From: Casuarius casuarius
Lineage: Eukaryota; Chordata; Aves; Casuariiformes; Casuariidae
Length of the DNA: 64,000 nucleotides
Direction of reading: 5' to 3'
Assembly (NCBI GenBank): GCA_003342895.1
Contig: PTFA01000159.1
Location: 1,597,233-1,661,232 of the forward strand
Shown: in pieces, positions 1 to 14,342 of the stretch
Layout of the letters: each line of letters opens with the position of its first letter
Position numbering within the stretch: the first letter of the stretch is position 1
Program-made: the position numbers and the translations under genes
The notes under the pieces: model-generated
Seen by the model: the letters and a program-made list of their open reading frames with translations, nothing else
What the model was told of the DNA's origin: nothing
Databases searched by the model: none

Positions 1-3000
1 ACGCTCTAATTGTATACAGCTCAACGGTCAATACTTGTCTTGCTGGGTGCTAAAATAGCCAACACAAGGAATCTCTATCTTCCCCGCCAAGTGCAGCTCC
101 CCTGAAAAGCAAGGTGGCGCTTTGAGGGGTAGCTCTGTCCAAGGGATGTCTGGCTCTGTGGAACCTCCTTTGAGGAGAAGGAGAAGTCTTCCTGAGCTTG
201 CACCCCCCATCTCCTTGTTTTCAACTGCTCCACAGCAGCCTGAGCAAGGGGAATGGCACAGTATCCCAGTGCAGTACCTGGTGGCCACAATGCTTGCTTC
301 CGTTTTGCTTGCCAGTTGCACTTAATCTTACGAAAATCAGTTGTGAAGCAGGAGTTTTTCCATGTGACTCTGGCCAGGCAGCTGGTCTTGGCCCTCTGTG
401 CTTCATGAAGACTAATTTCAGGGTGTCCCCAATTGCAAGTTTGTCTCACATCGGGGAAGAAATGAAAAAAAAAAAATGCTCTGGTTTTCATTTTTGTGCT
501 GGGAATTACACTCCTGTACTGTGGTGTTCTGTTCAGTGGGTTTGCCCGTTTCTTACAAAGTTTATTAGCTGCATAACTATTGGGGAAGAAGCAAAGGCAA
601 TCAGGCTGCTGAAATGTTCACAAGTGCAGTATCTTTGCAAAAGTGAGCTAGCTTTTGTTTACCCGCCAGTCATTTTTCATTTTGTTCCTTAAAACTGAAT
701 GCTTTGTTTTTATTTCACTGAATATTTCAATAGAGTCACCTTTTGTAACCTGCATTTATCATCTACATTTCTTCCCCTTACCTCATGTTTAAATCTCGCT
801 ACGTTCATTTTGCTTTGTTTGGGATATATTTATTTACTTATTTATCTAAGATCTTATGCTGTTAAGCAGCCTGCCACCAAACCAGTAAATGGGTGGTAAA
901 GAAATAAATCTCTTAAAAGAAACTGCCTGCACTACGATTTGCAAGAAGGAACTGACTCTTTCAGGTTCTTAAGAGTTGCATCCTACCTTTGAAAGTGACA
1001 GGCTTGAACAGTGAATTGAATTTCCTTGATGGAGCTGACCTCCAGGAATCTCTTCCTTTTCAACTGCAAGAATAAAAACTTCTCTTAGTTTCAAAGTTTC
1101 TTTTTCTTCATTTTTCTTTTCTTTTACTAAACCTCTCTTGATAATGTTAGAAGACTGAGACCTTAGACAAGTTATTTTTATACCATTTCACCATTTTACT
1201 TTTTTATTATACTCTGGTTTTGACAGATTCGCTAAGGAACTTGAACTACCCCAGCTCCCTCACTGTATGAATCATTTTACCTTATTGAATCTCTCACTCT
1301 GTTCTGCTCTGTCCCTAATCATGCTTTTCAGGAATGAAGAATATGGCAGTAAGGATGCCTTAAAAACATTTTTCCTAAATGTAACATATTAAAAAGTATA
1401 CGTACAGCTGCACTAAAGCTCAACCCTGAATCGGCTTTGACCAAAAGATGCTTTGGAATGCGGAGCTGTGCCTTTCACAAAATGGACTATAAGGAGAAGT
1501 GGGAAAGAAAAAGCTATGGATACTTCACTTCCACTTGCTACTTTCATTCCATTCATAAAGAAAATAGCTCTCTACTTTATTTATCCAACCTTTTGGCAAT
1601 TTGGAACCAACATAAATAAATGGGAATTGCTGTAAGTAGATCATCATTCAGCTATTATGTGGTTACAATAAAATTGGAGCTGAGAAAGTATTCAAAATGC
1701 AGGTGCAAAAAATTCAGTGCTCAAGAGCCAGAGTAGCATTTCTATTATTCAGTCTAGCTCCTCAATCTCCTGCAAGTGCTCTGAGCTTATTCTCAGTGGA
1801 ATGATTTGACTGAAAACCAATTAGAAAAAATCATATATACGCTAAATTCCTACACAGAGGTGCAAAACACTACAAACACCAAGTAACTACGTACTTCTCT
1901 GATTAGACTTCCTAGCTCTGAGTAGCTAGATATATCTAACAGACAGTTTTCCAGTTTCACTGTTTCTAAGCAAACTGCTTAGACAAGGGATTCATCAGGG
2001 GACACCCTGCATGCTAGCCCTTTAGCGGAGGCACTTTAACAGTCACCTAGTTGGATCAGAAATAATGGAGGGAATAGTATTGCATAATTTTCTGGTCAAG
2101 AAGCATCACTGAACCTTATTCTAAGGCATTGTGAACATTCAGAGTCATCCCTGAAGGAGCAGACTATGAGGAGTGGGTGACGAGACTTCTTACATAGCAG
2201 CCAGGTCTTAGCAGTGCGTAGCCCAGTTTGCCCTGGGCTGTATGGCTGACATATTGAGTGAGAGATTTAGAAAAAGGGGCGTGAAGGAAAACCATGTGAA
2301 GTTGTGTCAAATGGTGCTGCTCAAGAGCTACTGAGCTGAAAAAGCTGTGATATAGGATATACTTAGATACCTGCAGCTATGGAAGCTCAGGATGAAACAG
2401 CTCACGTTGGCTGCATACTGTGGTCACAGTCAGGGTTTGATGCTGAATATTTACTGTGGTCTGACAGAGCTCTTTGTTTTCAGTCCTCTCACTGCAGAAG
2501 TTCCTGATGTGGGATTGACCTTGGCCCCGTTACTGGTGAAGTGTTCTTTGTCCCAGTAGTCTTAGTTATTTAACAACACTGAATTTTCTTTGTTGATAAT
2601 AGTCTCAGCTGGGCAGTGGTAATAAACTTGAGGTTAGTAATAAGAACCTGAGCTAGTAATAAACTACTAGAAGGTTGGTGGAGCTTCTTAATGTGTGATT
2701 AATAAGAAAAATAAATAAATAAATAAAGGGGAGGGTGTCACAAAGATACCATTTTAAAGTAGTTTGGTGCAGTGTTGAGTATGCTTAGAAAACTGAACTC
2801 CGGAGGGGATTTTAAGATTCAGAGGTGCCTCATGTCGGAATCCAAAATACCCTGTTGTGACTTATACTTGATAATAGAAAGAGGTGAAAGTGAACATGAT
2901 TTTAGCGCCTAGGGAAATGTCTGCTTGAACTGCAGGCGCCTTAGGTGCCAGGGGAAGGTTAGGTAGCATTTGCTGAATTATTTTCTTGAACTTCGGTGCT

Positions 3001-6000
3001 TCAGTGTGTCATCAAATACCAACCGAGTGAATACTACCCTCAGCTGAAGTGCCTGTCAGCTGTAAATTTCAGTAGTCTTTTTAGCCTGGATGCCCAGACA
3101 CTTGAGCAGTACCTCAATTAGTGTCAAGATTAGTAGCAGATCTTGTGACAGAGTCACTCTTTTAGTGTAACTAATTTGAGATTACCAACACCTAACTCTT
3201 TTCATGTGAATACTTGAATAAACTTCAGATGATATTGGCTTTCCTTTCCTATTTTTCCCTCTGTTAGATAAACCAGAAACCAAAACTGGAGGATGTTTTG
3301 TATTCTGTGCGTATTCCATAATCAATCGCTAGAGCCATCTTGTTCCAAACTATAGAGTGTTTTTAATGGATTTATTGTATCTGTGTTTCTTATCTAAGAG
3401 ACTCTCTTTTAATGCTTTTGGTAAGCTTTCAAGGATTATATCAACTTCCCTGATTGCTGTGTGGGGGACAAAGAGTATCCAAACTGGCTGTAAACACATT
3501 GTTTATAGGTCAGGAGAAATCTTATGTAGCACTGTGGAGCTCCTTTTTAGTTGATTTACTGAGCTGACAAGTCATGCAGCTCACCTAAAGCTATCTGTGG
3601 TATCTCTGCATTACATTGTAGTTTGCGGGTGCATATCTGTGCATGGGAAGTAATTTCTACAAGATTTGTTTAGTAGGCAAACTTTGCTTTTTAGAACTCA
3701 TTTTTAATCCTAGTATCATAGAAGAGAAGGCTGATCTTGCAGTAAAGTAACTCAGGTCAGGAGCTCTGAGTTTGCTATAGGCTTTCTGTATGATAATTAA
3801 TATATCATCATACCTCTTCGCATTTGTTTACTATGTAGGCAAATACAAAATGTTGTTTAAAAAAAAAAAAAGATATTTCTGTGCCTTTCAGAAGTGCTTG
3901 AAGGATACATTTTGAAGGTGTATGGGACATCCAACTATTGTGTAGCTGAGACCAATGAATACATAAATGACCAATGCATATTCAGGCTGTCAGCAGCAAT
4001 TGAAGGGCTCACACGCTCCTGACCACAAGAAATTGCATTCTGGTTTTTGTTCTCCTCCAGTCATTGTTGGTTTTCCACTCTACCCACGAGGAAAACGGCC
4101 TTAAGACCCAGTGAAACAGAAGAATTGCTGGCGTATGTTCAGAAGAATGTCATTTTTTTTTCACATCAAGGCAGGCAGACTTATTTTTTTTTTTTTTAAA
4201 GGGAGAAGTCAACTTTTGTAAGCTGGTTCAATCTGTCTCCACTGTAAAGATAAAGCTTGTGATAGCGTAGGCTATTTACACGAGGACATCTGTGACTCCA
4301 TCTTCTTACCTGACTGTGTTAAGCCTTTTGGAATTACCTCTGAATTTTTTTTTAATTACACTCCCACTTCTGTATATTCCTCATAAATTACCTCCTTTTT
4401 GATCAGACTTGTCATGGTGCTAATATGAATTGCATAATATTTAAGCAAATAAGCCTCTCCACCTGTTTACCTTTGCCTCTGTAGAAGCCAAAAGGTCAAA
4501 TCTAAAGCCACCCAACCAGTGGTGTACCCATGTGTGATTTCAGTAAGGTTGCTCAAATCTGTGTACTGACAATGGCTCCTAACTGAAAATACTCTTCACT
4601 TCAGAAAATGAAAGTGAAGAATTTGTAGCATCTGGGAAAGGAGTTGCCCAGGAGTGTGAAAGGAGTGTAAGAAAAAGAGAAAAGATAAGGCAGAAGAGGA
4701 GGAGGAGGAGGAAGAATAGTAGGATTTTCAGACAACGAAGACCATGTTATCCACACATCGGCTAACACACTTGCAGTGGTAGTCATGACACATGGGTTGA
4801 GAGTGGAACAACCTCTGATTTGAGCAATTTGAAGGCAAGCTCCTTACACGTGGAGGTGGAAGATAAAGAAGTTGTAAATAAGCTGTGCAGCTGGAGGGTT
4901 AGACTGGAATAGTGTAATGGCGATGGAAAGTATCAGCACTGCAACGGGGTTAAAACCATCTTGGTCTCAAAGTACTGATGTCTCTGTGGGAGCCCCGAAT
5001 GGTTCCACTGATGAAGTGGGCTCAAAAGCTGAGGTGAAATAAGATGTTTGTCTGAACTGTCGCACCACCTTTGTCTGCAAAAGGGAGAGGGAGAACTCTT
5101 GAGAGAGCGTTAGGCTCAGAAAATTTTTGATTGGGATGAAGGAGACAGTAAAGACAAAAGGTTGGAGTCTGAACCTCAGTTTGTGTAATTCCATTGCTGC
5201 AGGTGTACGGAATAAACTTGTGTTTTAGGTTAGATTAAAACCTAAGTTCAGATGTATATTTGAAGATTATAGGGTCCCATAAGCCTCAGTTTTTAATTTT
5301 AACTGCCTACTGAGATATGCTTCAAAAACAATAGTAGTGTTGGTTGGCTCCTAGGAGGTATTTTTTTTTTTTGCTTGTTTTCTTCCTCCACAAGTTTCTC
5401 TGGTCCTAACTTCTAGATTAAGTCTGTGTTCAGATGCATTCATTGTTGGATGGCTGGTTCAGGTCAGTTTTTATGCTTTCTGAAACTCTTTATCCTTTCT
5501 GAATCATAACTGCAAATCAGGCTTTTTGTCAGCATCTTCCTAAAAGATGCAGGACTGCAATAGCAGAGCATCTTTGAGAATTAGGATCCTGGAGGAGTAT
5601 GTGCACAGTGTGATATCCAGATACCACTGGATCAAATCACTAGCAATGTAGGGATTCTGGCACCACCCGTTCGGCAGCACCACACTTTTATTTCTGTGTC
5701 TCTGAATTCTTTATAGCCTCTTCTGGAAACATCAACTGATGCTTGTCAAGCTTTGTACTGATGATGTTCCACAATATTTTTTCTCTTTTTGGCATTTTAA
5801 ACCAATAGCATTTCATCTCTGACAATGATGCATTTGAGAAAGGTAATACGATTTTTTTTTTCCTCTTTTTAGTTTGCCATATTTCTTTTTGCCCTTGGGA
5901 GTTTTGTGGTGTTTTGTTTGGAAAATGGAGAGGTGGTTTCTCATAGCACTGTTGTATTCTATTCCTAAACAGTTCATATATGTGTTTTACAAGAAATGTT

Positions 6001-8880
6001 AAATGGAGTGTTATAATTGACTTTACTCAGACGAGCTGTGAAAAAGAGTAGAGATACCAGAAAGCAAGAACGCGCTTTTCAAGTACAATTGATTCCAAAC
6101 TTGGTTGCAGCACTTCTTGATGGGTAGAAGCAACTTTTTTCCACTGCTCTGTCCTTTTATGTGTAGCGGTGCAGGGTGCTAGACATAATGAATTGGGATC
6201 GATACTTTGTAATTTCTTTACTCTAACTATTGGTTTTGGTTGGTTAAAGAAAACCATCAAGTGAAATTTTAGTGTCTGACCCACTATCTTGATGTCTGTG
6301 TCTTTCAGTTAAGAGAAGCAAAAGTGCACACAGAGCCAAGATTTGTTGAAAATTAGGTTTTGCGTTTTTAGCATGTTTATTGCATCATCTGTTAACTGAT
6401 AAACAGAGAAAAAGATATTGTGATTAATACAATAAGGTCATGTTTACTGCTACTGCTGTTTTATTTATTCTGCATTAATCCTGGATTTAACTTGGTGGGC
6501 TGGATTATTTTAGTCCAATGTTTTTACAGTTCTGCCAGAGGTATGTAGGAAACATTCTGTTAGATGTATTGGAGGGGCAGAGAGATGATTGAGTGCGTAG
6601 TAGATATGTCCTGTGACTTGGAGGAAAAAAAGATCGTTCCTGGGTTTATCATCTAAGGCATCCGTTCGCCCCATGTCTGGAGTAGAGTCTTAGTATTTTA
6701 AGAGGCATGAGGACCTTGGTGAAAAAAGATAAAACTGAAAAATGAGGACATCTGTTTCTTTATTACAGAAGACAATATAAAGTCTGGAGTTTAGGCAGGA
6801 ACATAATTTTCTGAAACCTCTTTTCAAAGATACGGTAAGAGACAGCATGCACATAATGGTATTGGAGGATCAGCTGGCACTTCTATAAACATTTTTCCAT
6901 GGCTGAATTGTAGCTAATTTTGGCGAATGATTATATTTACAGTCGCTGAAATTTTATCACTCTTCAGCTTCTGTCAGTCTTCTGGAATAAGGCAATACAC
7001 TGTGAATATGGACATGTGTACCTCAGTTTGCACTTTAATTCATGTGGGCATGTAATTTTTTTTTTTATTAAAAACAAGGTAGCTTTCCACTTTTATCTCA
7101 TGAAAGGAAATTGCTGAGCAATGTGGGGATCCATTTGGTGAAACACATTACCAATGGTTCACCTTAGTGCCCACTGGTTTCCAGGAGTCGCTGGCTAGTA
7201 CCTTGCAAGAAGTAATTATTATTTGGCAGCATAGATATTATGTTCCTTGATCTTACAGCTAGGTGGAAGAAAGTTTGGTAAAATTCTTTCCCTAGTGGAA
7301 AATGTTTCATCAAACTGATCTTTTAATGTATTATAGTCACTTGTTTTCTCTCTGAAGAATTTAAAATCTGGGGGAGGAGGTTGCTGATTTAAAAAACAGC
7401 ACTCTAAAATTCAAACTCTGTTTGTGAAACAGATTTTCCATTCTCTGCCTATCTTGGCATCAATTACAGGCAAGGACTTCTGATTTCCTACAGATTCAAG
7501 GCAGGAGGTTAAAGATGATCAGCTACACTAATGTGCACTGCTGGTTAATCCATTATTAGTAGTAGTAGTAGTAGAATCACAGCAGCGCTTAAATGCTTCA
7601 GTGAAGAATGTGATCCGTGTGCACCTATGCACTGTGTGTATAGATAACAAGAAATAGTTTTGATGAAATGCATGACTGAGCAAGTAAGAGAAGAGTAGAA
7701 GTTTTGTCAGCAGTACTGAGGACTGTGATTTGTGAAATTATTAAAAGGGAGGTGATGAAATCCCATGCAGTGCTTTGGAAAAAACCTCATGCAGAAGCAG
7801 AACAGGCCTTTTTTTTAATTTTGTTTTGTTTTTTCACATTGACCTTACAGTGCTTCCTTTAAAATTCCCCATTTTTTACTGTGTCCTTTGTTACTGTTCT
7901 TTGTTCACCTGATTCTCATTGTGCCCCCAGTGGATAAGCGAACCAGGAGCGACTGCAAAGCAGAGCTATTACATTTATATTTATTGTTAATCATTTCAGC
8001 TCCTGGCAGGCCGCCTAATTGCCAGAACAAAAGGAAGCTCCTGAGCAGCATGGCCATAGTATTGGCCCATGACTTTCAGGAAGATACATGGCTTATAGGA
8101 GCTTACAGTACATGGGGATAGTAAACATTATTGCTGCTTGAGTGTTCTCATATGATTCTGAATAATGGATTTATTAAATATAATTTACAGCAAAGCATAA
8201 TTTAAAGAAATGAAGCAAAATGTGCATAGCAATTTCCTTTCATGCTTTGTTCAGGGCAGCCAGGAGAGTAGCCAGTATATCTGAACCAGAGGCTTTCCTA
8301 ACGAATACATACCCTCCCCTCTTCAGGTACATAATTCTCATTAATGTTAATGAGCTACCTGCAGATAGGAGACACAGAAGCGCCTATTCCAAAGAAAGGG
8401 ATTTGTACATATTCACTCCAGTTGGCTCGTTTTGTGCATATTATATTCAGTATGTTCTGTCAGAGGGCTGGAAATGGTTTTCCGCAGCAAGCCAAGGAAC
8501 TGCAATATTTGTGGGGTTTGTTTATTTTTCAAATAAAAAGACCCCTTCTCCTCACTCGTTTCTGTACTTGTTTTTCTTCCCGTTGTTTGAATTGCATCTG
8601 CAGCCACCCGTAATACTCCAAAAATGCCTTATGAGTGGAGAAAGCTTTGTTAGCTATTAAAGAATGTGCGTTACAAAAGAAAAAGATGAAAGAAAGCAAG
8701 AAAAAGAAGGAGAGAATGCTCGACCTTTACTAAGGTCAGCAGTGAGGCAGAAGGATTAGTTTTTGATCGTTTGGCCTGCCTACTTGCCAATTTTAATAGT
8801 GATTTTATAGGATAAAAGGAGGGCGTATCATTAAAAATTTGTGAAGTGGTAAGCTTTTGAAAATTGTTTGCCCCATTTGG
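1..8880 (+). other. NRXN1: NRXN1 intron, 5' part of window (no exon seen)
   Basis: This is non-coding intron sequence upstream of the first exon in the window. The open frames on either strand are short, have no recognisable domains, and look like chance. Base composition is moderately AT-rich. It contains small simple repeats: an AAAT run at 2711-2727, a GGA run at 4695-4713, a TAG run at 7556-7574 and scattered A or T runs. It also holds one perfect palindrome at 8337-8354. No tRNA, rRNA or young transposon was recognised. Intron status is inferred from the NRXN1 exons downstream on the same strand. The intron's 5' end lies outside the window. Confidence 0.75.
8337..8354. repeat. Perfect inverted repeat, 8-bp arms, 2-bp spacer
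   Basis: CTCATTAA, then TG, then TTAATGAG. The arms are exactly complementary, and each contains an ATTA homeodomain-type core. It could be a dimeric homeodomain or HNF1-like binding site. The sequence shows only the symmetry; the binding role is inference. Confidence 0.4.
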
Positions 8881-9120
8881 GATCAGAGTTTCCTGCGAGT
8901 GCAGCCGGGAGCCACCTCCCTGCTCCTGGTGCTTCGCTCTCGGCACCCTTGGCCGAAACCTCTGCAGTCCCCACGTAGCTGCAGTGGTGCTGGAGGAGGG
9001 AACCTCGGCTCCCCGCCGCCGTCTCCCTCGCCGCGTGTCAGCCACTGGCTCCGGCAGCGCTGGGGCTCCCTCGTGCTTGGCAGCCCCTCGGGACGTCCGT
9101 CCCTGCAGCTGTAACTCAGC
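8881..9120. promoter_or_regulatory. CpG-island-like GC-rich block in intron
   Basis: I counted 19 CpG dinucleotides in these 240 bases, within an AT-rich intron where CpG is otherwise sparse. GC content is visibly about two thirds. Both strands have open frames through it: a 222-codon frame on the minus strand at 8671-9339 and a 121-codon frame on the plus strand at 8864-9229. Neither product resembles a known family, and GC-rich DNA keeps frames open by chance. It does not encode the beta-neurexin first exon, because the His-rich beta leader is absent. It could be an intronic promoter, an orphan CpG island or a GC-rich enhancer. Confidence 0.45.
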
Positions 9121-12100
9121 TGAGCCATCAGATTGCCAACGTGGCTCCTTAAGTTTGCGGAGCAGAGCTTCGGTGATGGTTCCTCCAACTAGGTTTTTAG
9201 TAAGGCAAGTGAGAACAATAGAAGGATAAAAGTTAACAGTGTTTTTTTTTTTCTTTTTTTCCTTTGTTGCATCGATGTTACTTATTGTTGATTTCCAGTG
9301 CATATGCGGTTTACTGCTTTCTCCTCCCCCAGAATACAAATGAGGATCTTATTAAATTTAAAGCTCAGCTGTGCTGGAAAATATTACTGAAGTCAGAATC
9401 TTAGCTAATATCTTCACATCCGAGGAAACATTGATACTGCCTTTCCCTGCTTATCTCATAGCTGCCCCAATTTAATCAAAGCATTTTATGTTGCTTGGCT
9501 TGGAGAGCTGGTTATCGTGCAAAGTGCTGCCCTTGGTGAGATTTTCCCCCCCACACTTGGCACCGTTGCTGTGTGCACATGGGCAACTGCTTGCTATCGC
9601 ATGGGCGCAGGTCGAAGCGAAACAAAGAGCTCTTTCCCTCTGAAATCCAGCCCTGACCCAGAACATTCCCATGGCGCTAACAGCGATGCAGTGGGAGACA
9701 AAAAGCGTGTTTCCAGTTTGCAGGCAGAGCAGCTCATTTGCATAGGCAGTTCATAGAGCTGCCCTAGATTTAGACCCTCTCCCTGCTTTAAGCGACTGGG
9801 GTCCGAATAAAGGCTCAAAAAGTTAACGAGAGAATTCTCATTGCTTCACACTTCGTACTATCAAAGCCTATTGCAGAAAGAATACATTAGTGGACATGCA
9901 TTTACTGCATTGTAATTTTTAATAGGAGAGCAGCTCAGAGCACTGGGTAAGCACTCAAAGAGCATGTTTGGAAACTGGAAAGAAAAATGGTGCTTATGTG
10001 GCAGTGATGGGATACAGATCCTTCCCACATGCTCATTTACCTAGCATGATGCTGGGGCAAGGTGGAGAAGATTAGGCTTTTTTCCTTTACTTTCCCATTC
10101 TTAAAATAGTGTTGCTTTGCAAACATTTCTGATGCACTGCTTTCTGAGCTTCCCATTAACGACCGCAGCTGCATTGTTGCTTGATAAAGTTGTGAACAAT
10201 AGCAACAGCATCACATCTATCTGCTTGTACAGGAAGGCATTTAATTCATAAAAAAAAAAAAATATGTTCGTTCATTTGAAATGTTATCCTATATTCTGCA
10301 GTAACTAGTGGTATGAATTCATTCACCTTGTAAAGCAGCTTTTTCTTTCTTCATAACTAATTCTTTTTTCTCAAGCATCACGTGCTTTACTGCATTTCAA
10401 CAAAGGGATTATTATTTTTGCATCATTACATCCTGGGATTCTACAAAAAATAAACTTCGAACCCTTTTAAGCTCCTCCTACGGTTTGCACTTTAAGCTAT
10501 GTTTTTATGCTTTTCTCCATAGTTGGAAACTTAAGAGAAAAAAAAAAAAGTTGAGATTTTTCCCATAGCATGACTCTGGTAGTAAAAGTCTTAAAATAAA
10601 AGAACAGATATTATGAGATTCACAATAAAATGACAGCAGCATAACCTAACAACTTCCTGTTTGCTTTGGAAACTGCTCTCATTGTTTTAAGGTTTAAGTT
10701 AAGCATCCTTACTAAGTGTGATTTAGAGGTGTTCCTCCACTATTGCTGTCTCTTCTGAAAAAGCCCAGTTTCCCAGAAACAGTTGCCATATAAGATTATG
10801 GAATATGATATGCTTTCAAAAGATGTATTTCTTTCTCTGTAAGGAGAGAATATCTGCATAAAAAACAATTTTCCTTGAATGGTAACATTAACACCTTTGA
10901 CCAGACAAAGAAGAAAATCTCTGTAGCTCTGTTAAAGTAATGACCCTTAAAATAAGCTGTATCTTATGAAACAAACAATTCTTTGTTATTATAAGCGTTA
11001 TACGCTGACTTAAAACAACTGGCCCAGGCACATTGCATTCCTGTGCTAATCCAATTCAAGTAGCTTAGGCCAGACGTGATAAAAATGCCTTTGCTATAGC
11101 TAGTCACTGGAGTGAAATGGAGCCCTTTTGTCAGACCATGGGAATGATAGCTTATAGTTCAGGAAATAAATGTCGTTCTCTGGAATCTGCTGCTGGTAGG
11201 TAAAATTCCTGATAGTCAGCTGCGGCTAATTAATACAGTTGAATGTTTTGCGTAGCTGTGGTCCTCATTAATGTGATTCCCCAGGGAGAGAGTTTTACTT
11301 GGAAAAATTAGCCTTTGCTCCAGTTTCATTTGATTTTATGGGAGCACTGAAAAGGCATCTCACAGCCCCTGTCAAGACTCTGCAATTCTCCATTCTCACC
11401 CTAGGCACCAGAAGAGAAGGTACTTCTGATTCATTGTCACATTCGGAGGAGAAGGAGAGACTCCTCCCCAGCAAGTGTGAATAGACTCTTGTAAACAAAT
11501 GGAATTAAGTGCAAAGAGAAAGCCCAGCCCTCAGAAAGGAGCACTTAATTGGAAGTATGTTTTCACCTTCAGAGCCATTTTCAGTAGGCTGGAAAGGCAG
11601 AACATTCATATAACACAGCAGAGCTGTTTATGAATATGCAGCGGCAGCGCTGCTTTCTTCCCTATAGATTTTGACTGTGAGAGGATCCCTCAGGAATACC
11701 TTCCTCACTTTGTTAATCTGGTTGATGTTTTCTCCTTTCTTTCTGTGTAATTCTATGAACTACACATAGAAAATGGACCTTTTAGCTTCATTATTACTGA
11801 CTTCTACAGCATCAAAGTTCGAAACTATGTCTGCCTTGCATAAGACTATTCCCCCTCCCATGAAAACTTGTGGTTCTTTCCCATTCCTGAACAATAATCA
11901 TATATTTAGTTGAAATTAGTAGATCCAAGCACTCTCCCCAACCCTTCAACCTACCATCAGTGTATTTATATCTGAGTATTTGTTTTGGACCTGATCGTCC
12001 TCATATATTAGTGTAAATGAGCTCAGAATTGAATAGATTGGCCCTAGCACTCTTTGGGATAAGTGCACTACTCTGGATTAGCCTATCCCACGCTCTCAGT

Positions 12101-14342
12101 ACTCCTCCACTTCACTGGAGCCGCTGCCTTTATGTGTAGTTTCTTCCAGTAGTTGTCTTCAACAAAATGAATCACCCTTACATTTTTCATGTGAATTCCA
12201 GGCAGAGGCAAATTCCAATTCCAATTCAGAGGCAAATGCCTGTATTCTGTTATCATGCGCTTGCCAATTGTCTAAAGTCTGCTCGAAACAGTCACCAGGA
12301 AGCCATAGTTCATTTTGCTGTCACCTAATTGCATGCACCTGCTGGTGACAGCAGTAAAATGTGATGTCTCTGACATGATGGCAGCAGATGGGGTGCTCAG
12401 AAGAGCTGCTTCCATTTTTCTTCCTAATGAGCATAGTCTTTTCCCTCCTTTTGCCTTTTTACTGCATTGGTAAGATACAGAGATACTGGGGAAGATGATG
12501 GATTCAGTGGCAGATCTTAACGTGACACTGCCTTTTTTTCATGTTTTTCCTAGTAATGTGTAAATCATATATTCATATATGAAACTTTCTTTTAAACGGA
12601 ATTAATGGATGGAAGAAAAGACCTTTACAGAAGAAAGGCCTCCCAGGAAACCAGTAACAAGGGTGGTGTGGTCGTCACAGGGTAGATGAAAAAAAAGAGG
12701 CAAGGTTTATAGGGAGAGTTGATCTCATTTCTTTTCATTGCTTTTTGATGACTAAACAAAGGTTTGTCAGTATGAAAGTTTGTCCATTTTTTCTGCTCTT
12801 TTAGTTAGTCTAATGGGAAAAGGTTTCCTCTCCCTACAAGCCATGTTCCTTGGTAGCCTGATGCTCACTGGCTGTTGTACAAACGTTTTAAAAATTGTAC
12901 TTTGGTTAATGGTAATGCGTGAACTATGTGCACTCTCTAGAAAGATAAAACCACCACAGCCAGCTAGATGCATCCCAACTGCAAATGTGCTGAATCAGAA
13001 AAAGAAGCAGTCATAAATTTTCTGACAGACTGTTCTGGGGGAGTTAAAATGCTGATACATGAGAAAGCAATACACCTTGGAAATGAATCCTCTTCAAGAA
13101 AAAGCAGTTCTGAAAAAAAAACCAAACATTTTTTTCAGGAAAGGTATCTAACCAAGGCGAGAACTGACCAATGAAAAATGAAACATCAATTTTGAACTGT
13201 GGAATCATGCATGATTTATGTTACAAATTCATTAATGTCCTAACAGTGCTATTTTCCACACAGTCCCAGGCACTGGCAAGGATTTCATGCTGTGTAATAT
13301 CATGGGAATAGGGATATTTTAACAGGAAATCTCGGGTGAAATCCTGCTTGCAGGGTAGGCTTTTTAGAAAGTCAGGCCAAGACATCATTCCTTGTTGCTG
13401 TTCTTCACACTGCTGTGGGAGTTGTGACCTGAATAGTGGGCCTTATTTATAAGGGTAGGAGGACTGAGGAATAAACCGTCTGTTCATAAAGCTCTCTGAA
13501 GAAGCTGTGCAAGTACAGGGTTCTTAACAGAGGTATTTTGAGCTCATGTGAATAGGTGATGTTGCAGATACAATCCTGCTGCATAATGCTTAAATCTTTT
13601 TTTTTTCATTTCTGGTGTAAATAGGTAAACTTTTCATTTTTGCTGAATTTGATTGTATTTTATTGTTTTTGCAATAAGGATAATAGAAATTTTCATCTAG
13701 TGATTGCCTTTGCTGAGCTGTTTTTTGCTTGGGACTTTCTAAGGCACCTAACTATTGTAGGAGCATGGATTTCATTTATAGTCACTTAAGCACTTTGGAA
13801 ATGTCTTCTCAGCATTCAGTCTGTAATTGCCACAGATGCATGACTCAGGTAATGTTGGATGTAGAGCGCTTTCTAAATTTGAGATTAGAACTGTTTAATA
13901 AGTGGGGGGGTTGTTTAAAGCATTCGGCGAACTTTGCTTCTACATGCTGATCGACACAGTTGGGGGTGCAGATAAATACATTGCGCAAATGAGCAAGTAT
14001 GGGCCTCATCAAAGCCTACTGAAGGCCATCAAAAATCTCCCACTGCGAAGGATGTTGGCTCAGACCCATAACAACTAAATAGAGGAAAAAAGCAAAGACA
14101 TTGCACCACAGAACGCCCTTTATTCTTGCAGTCGAATAGCAGCATTATTTTAGTGTTAATTTTCTTGTTTCCCAACTCTCTGCCTCTCCTGTGCACATAC
14201 CTGCACGTCCCTCTCCCTGAAGGTCCCTTCTTGCCAGCAGAACGCAGCCTGAGCTTTCCAAGCACACTGCAAAACCTGTCTTTGAAAAGCGGGGCATTAT
14301 AAGTAGAGTTTTGCAGGAGGCAGTTCAGTCCAGTTCATGGAA

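Noticed and set aside
198..692. 164-codon plus-strand open frame
   Set aside because: Low-complexity, Cys- and Phe-rich chance translation with no family resemblance.
8864..9229. GC-rich plus-strand frame as the beta-neurexin first exon
   Set aside because: The beta leader has a hydrophobic signal segment followed by a His-rich stretch and then the start of LNS6. None of these appears in the translation, and there is no donor in the expected frame.
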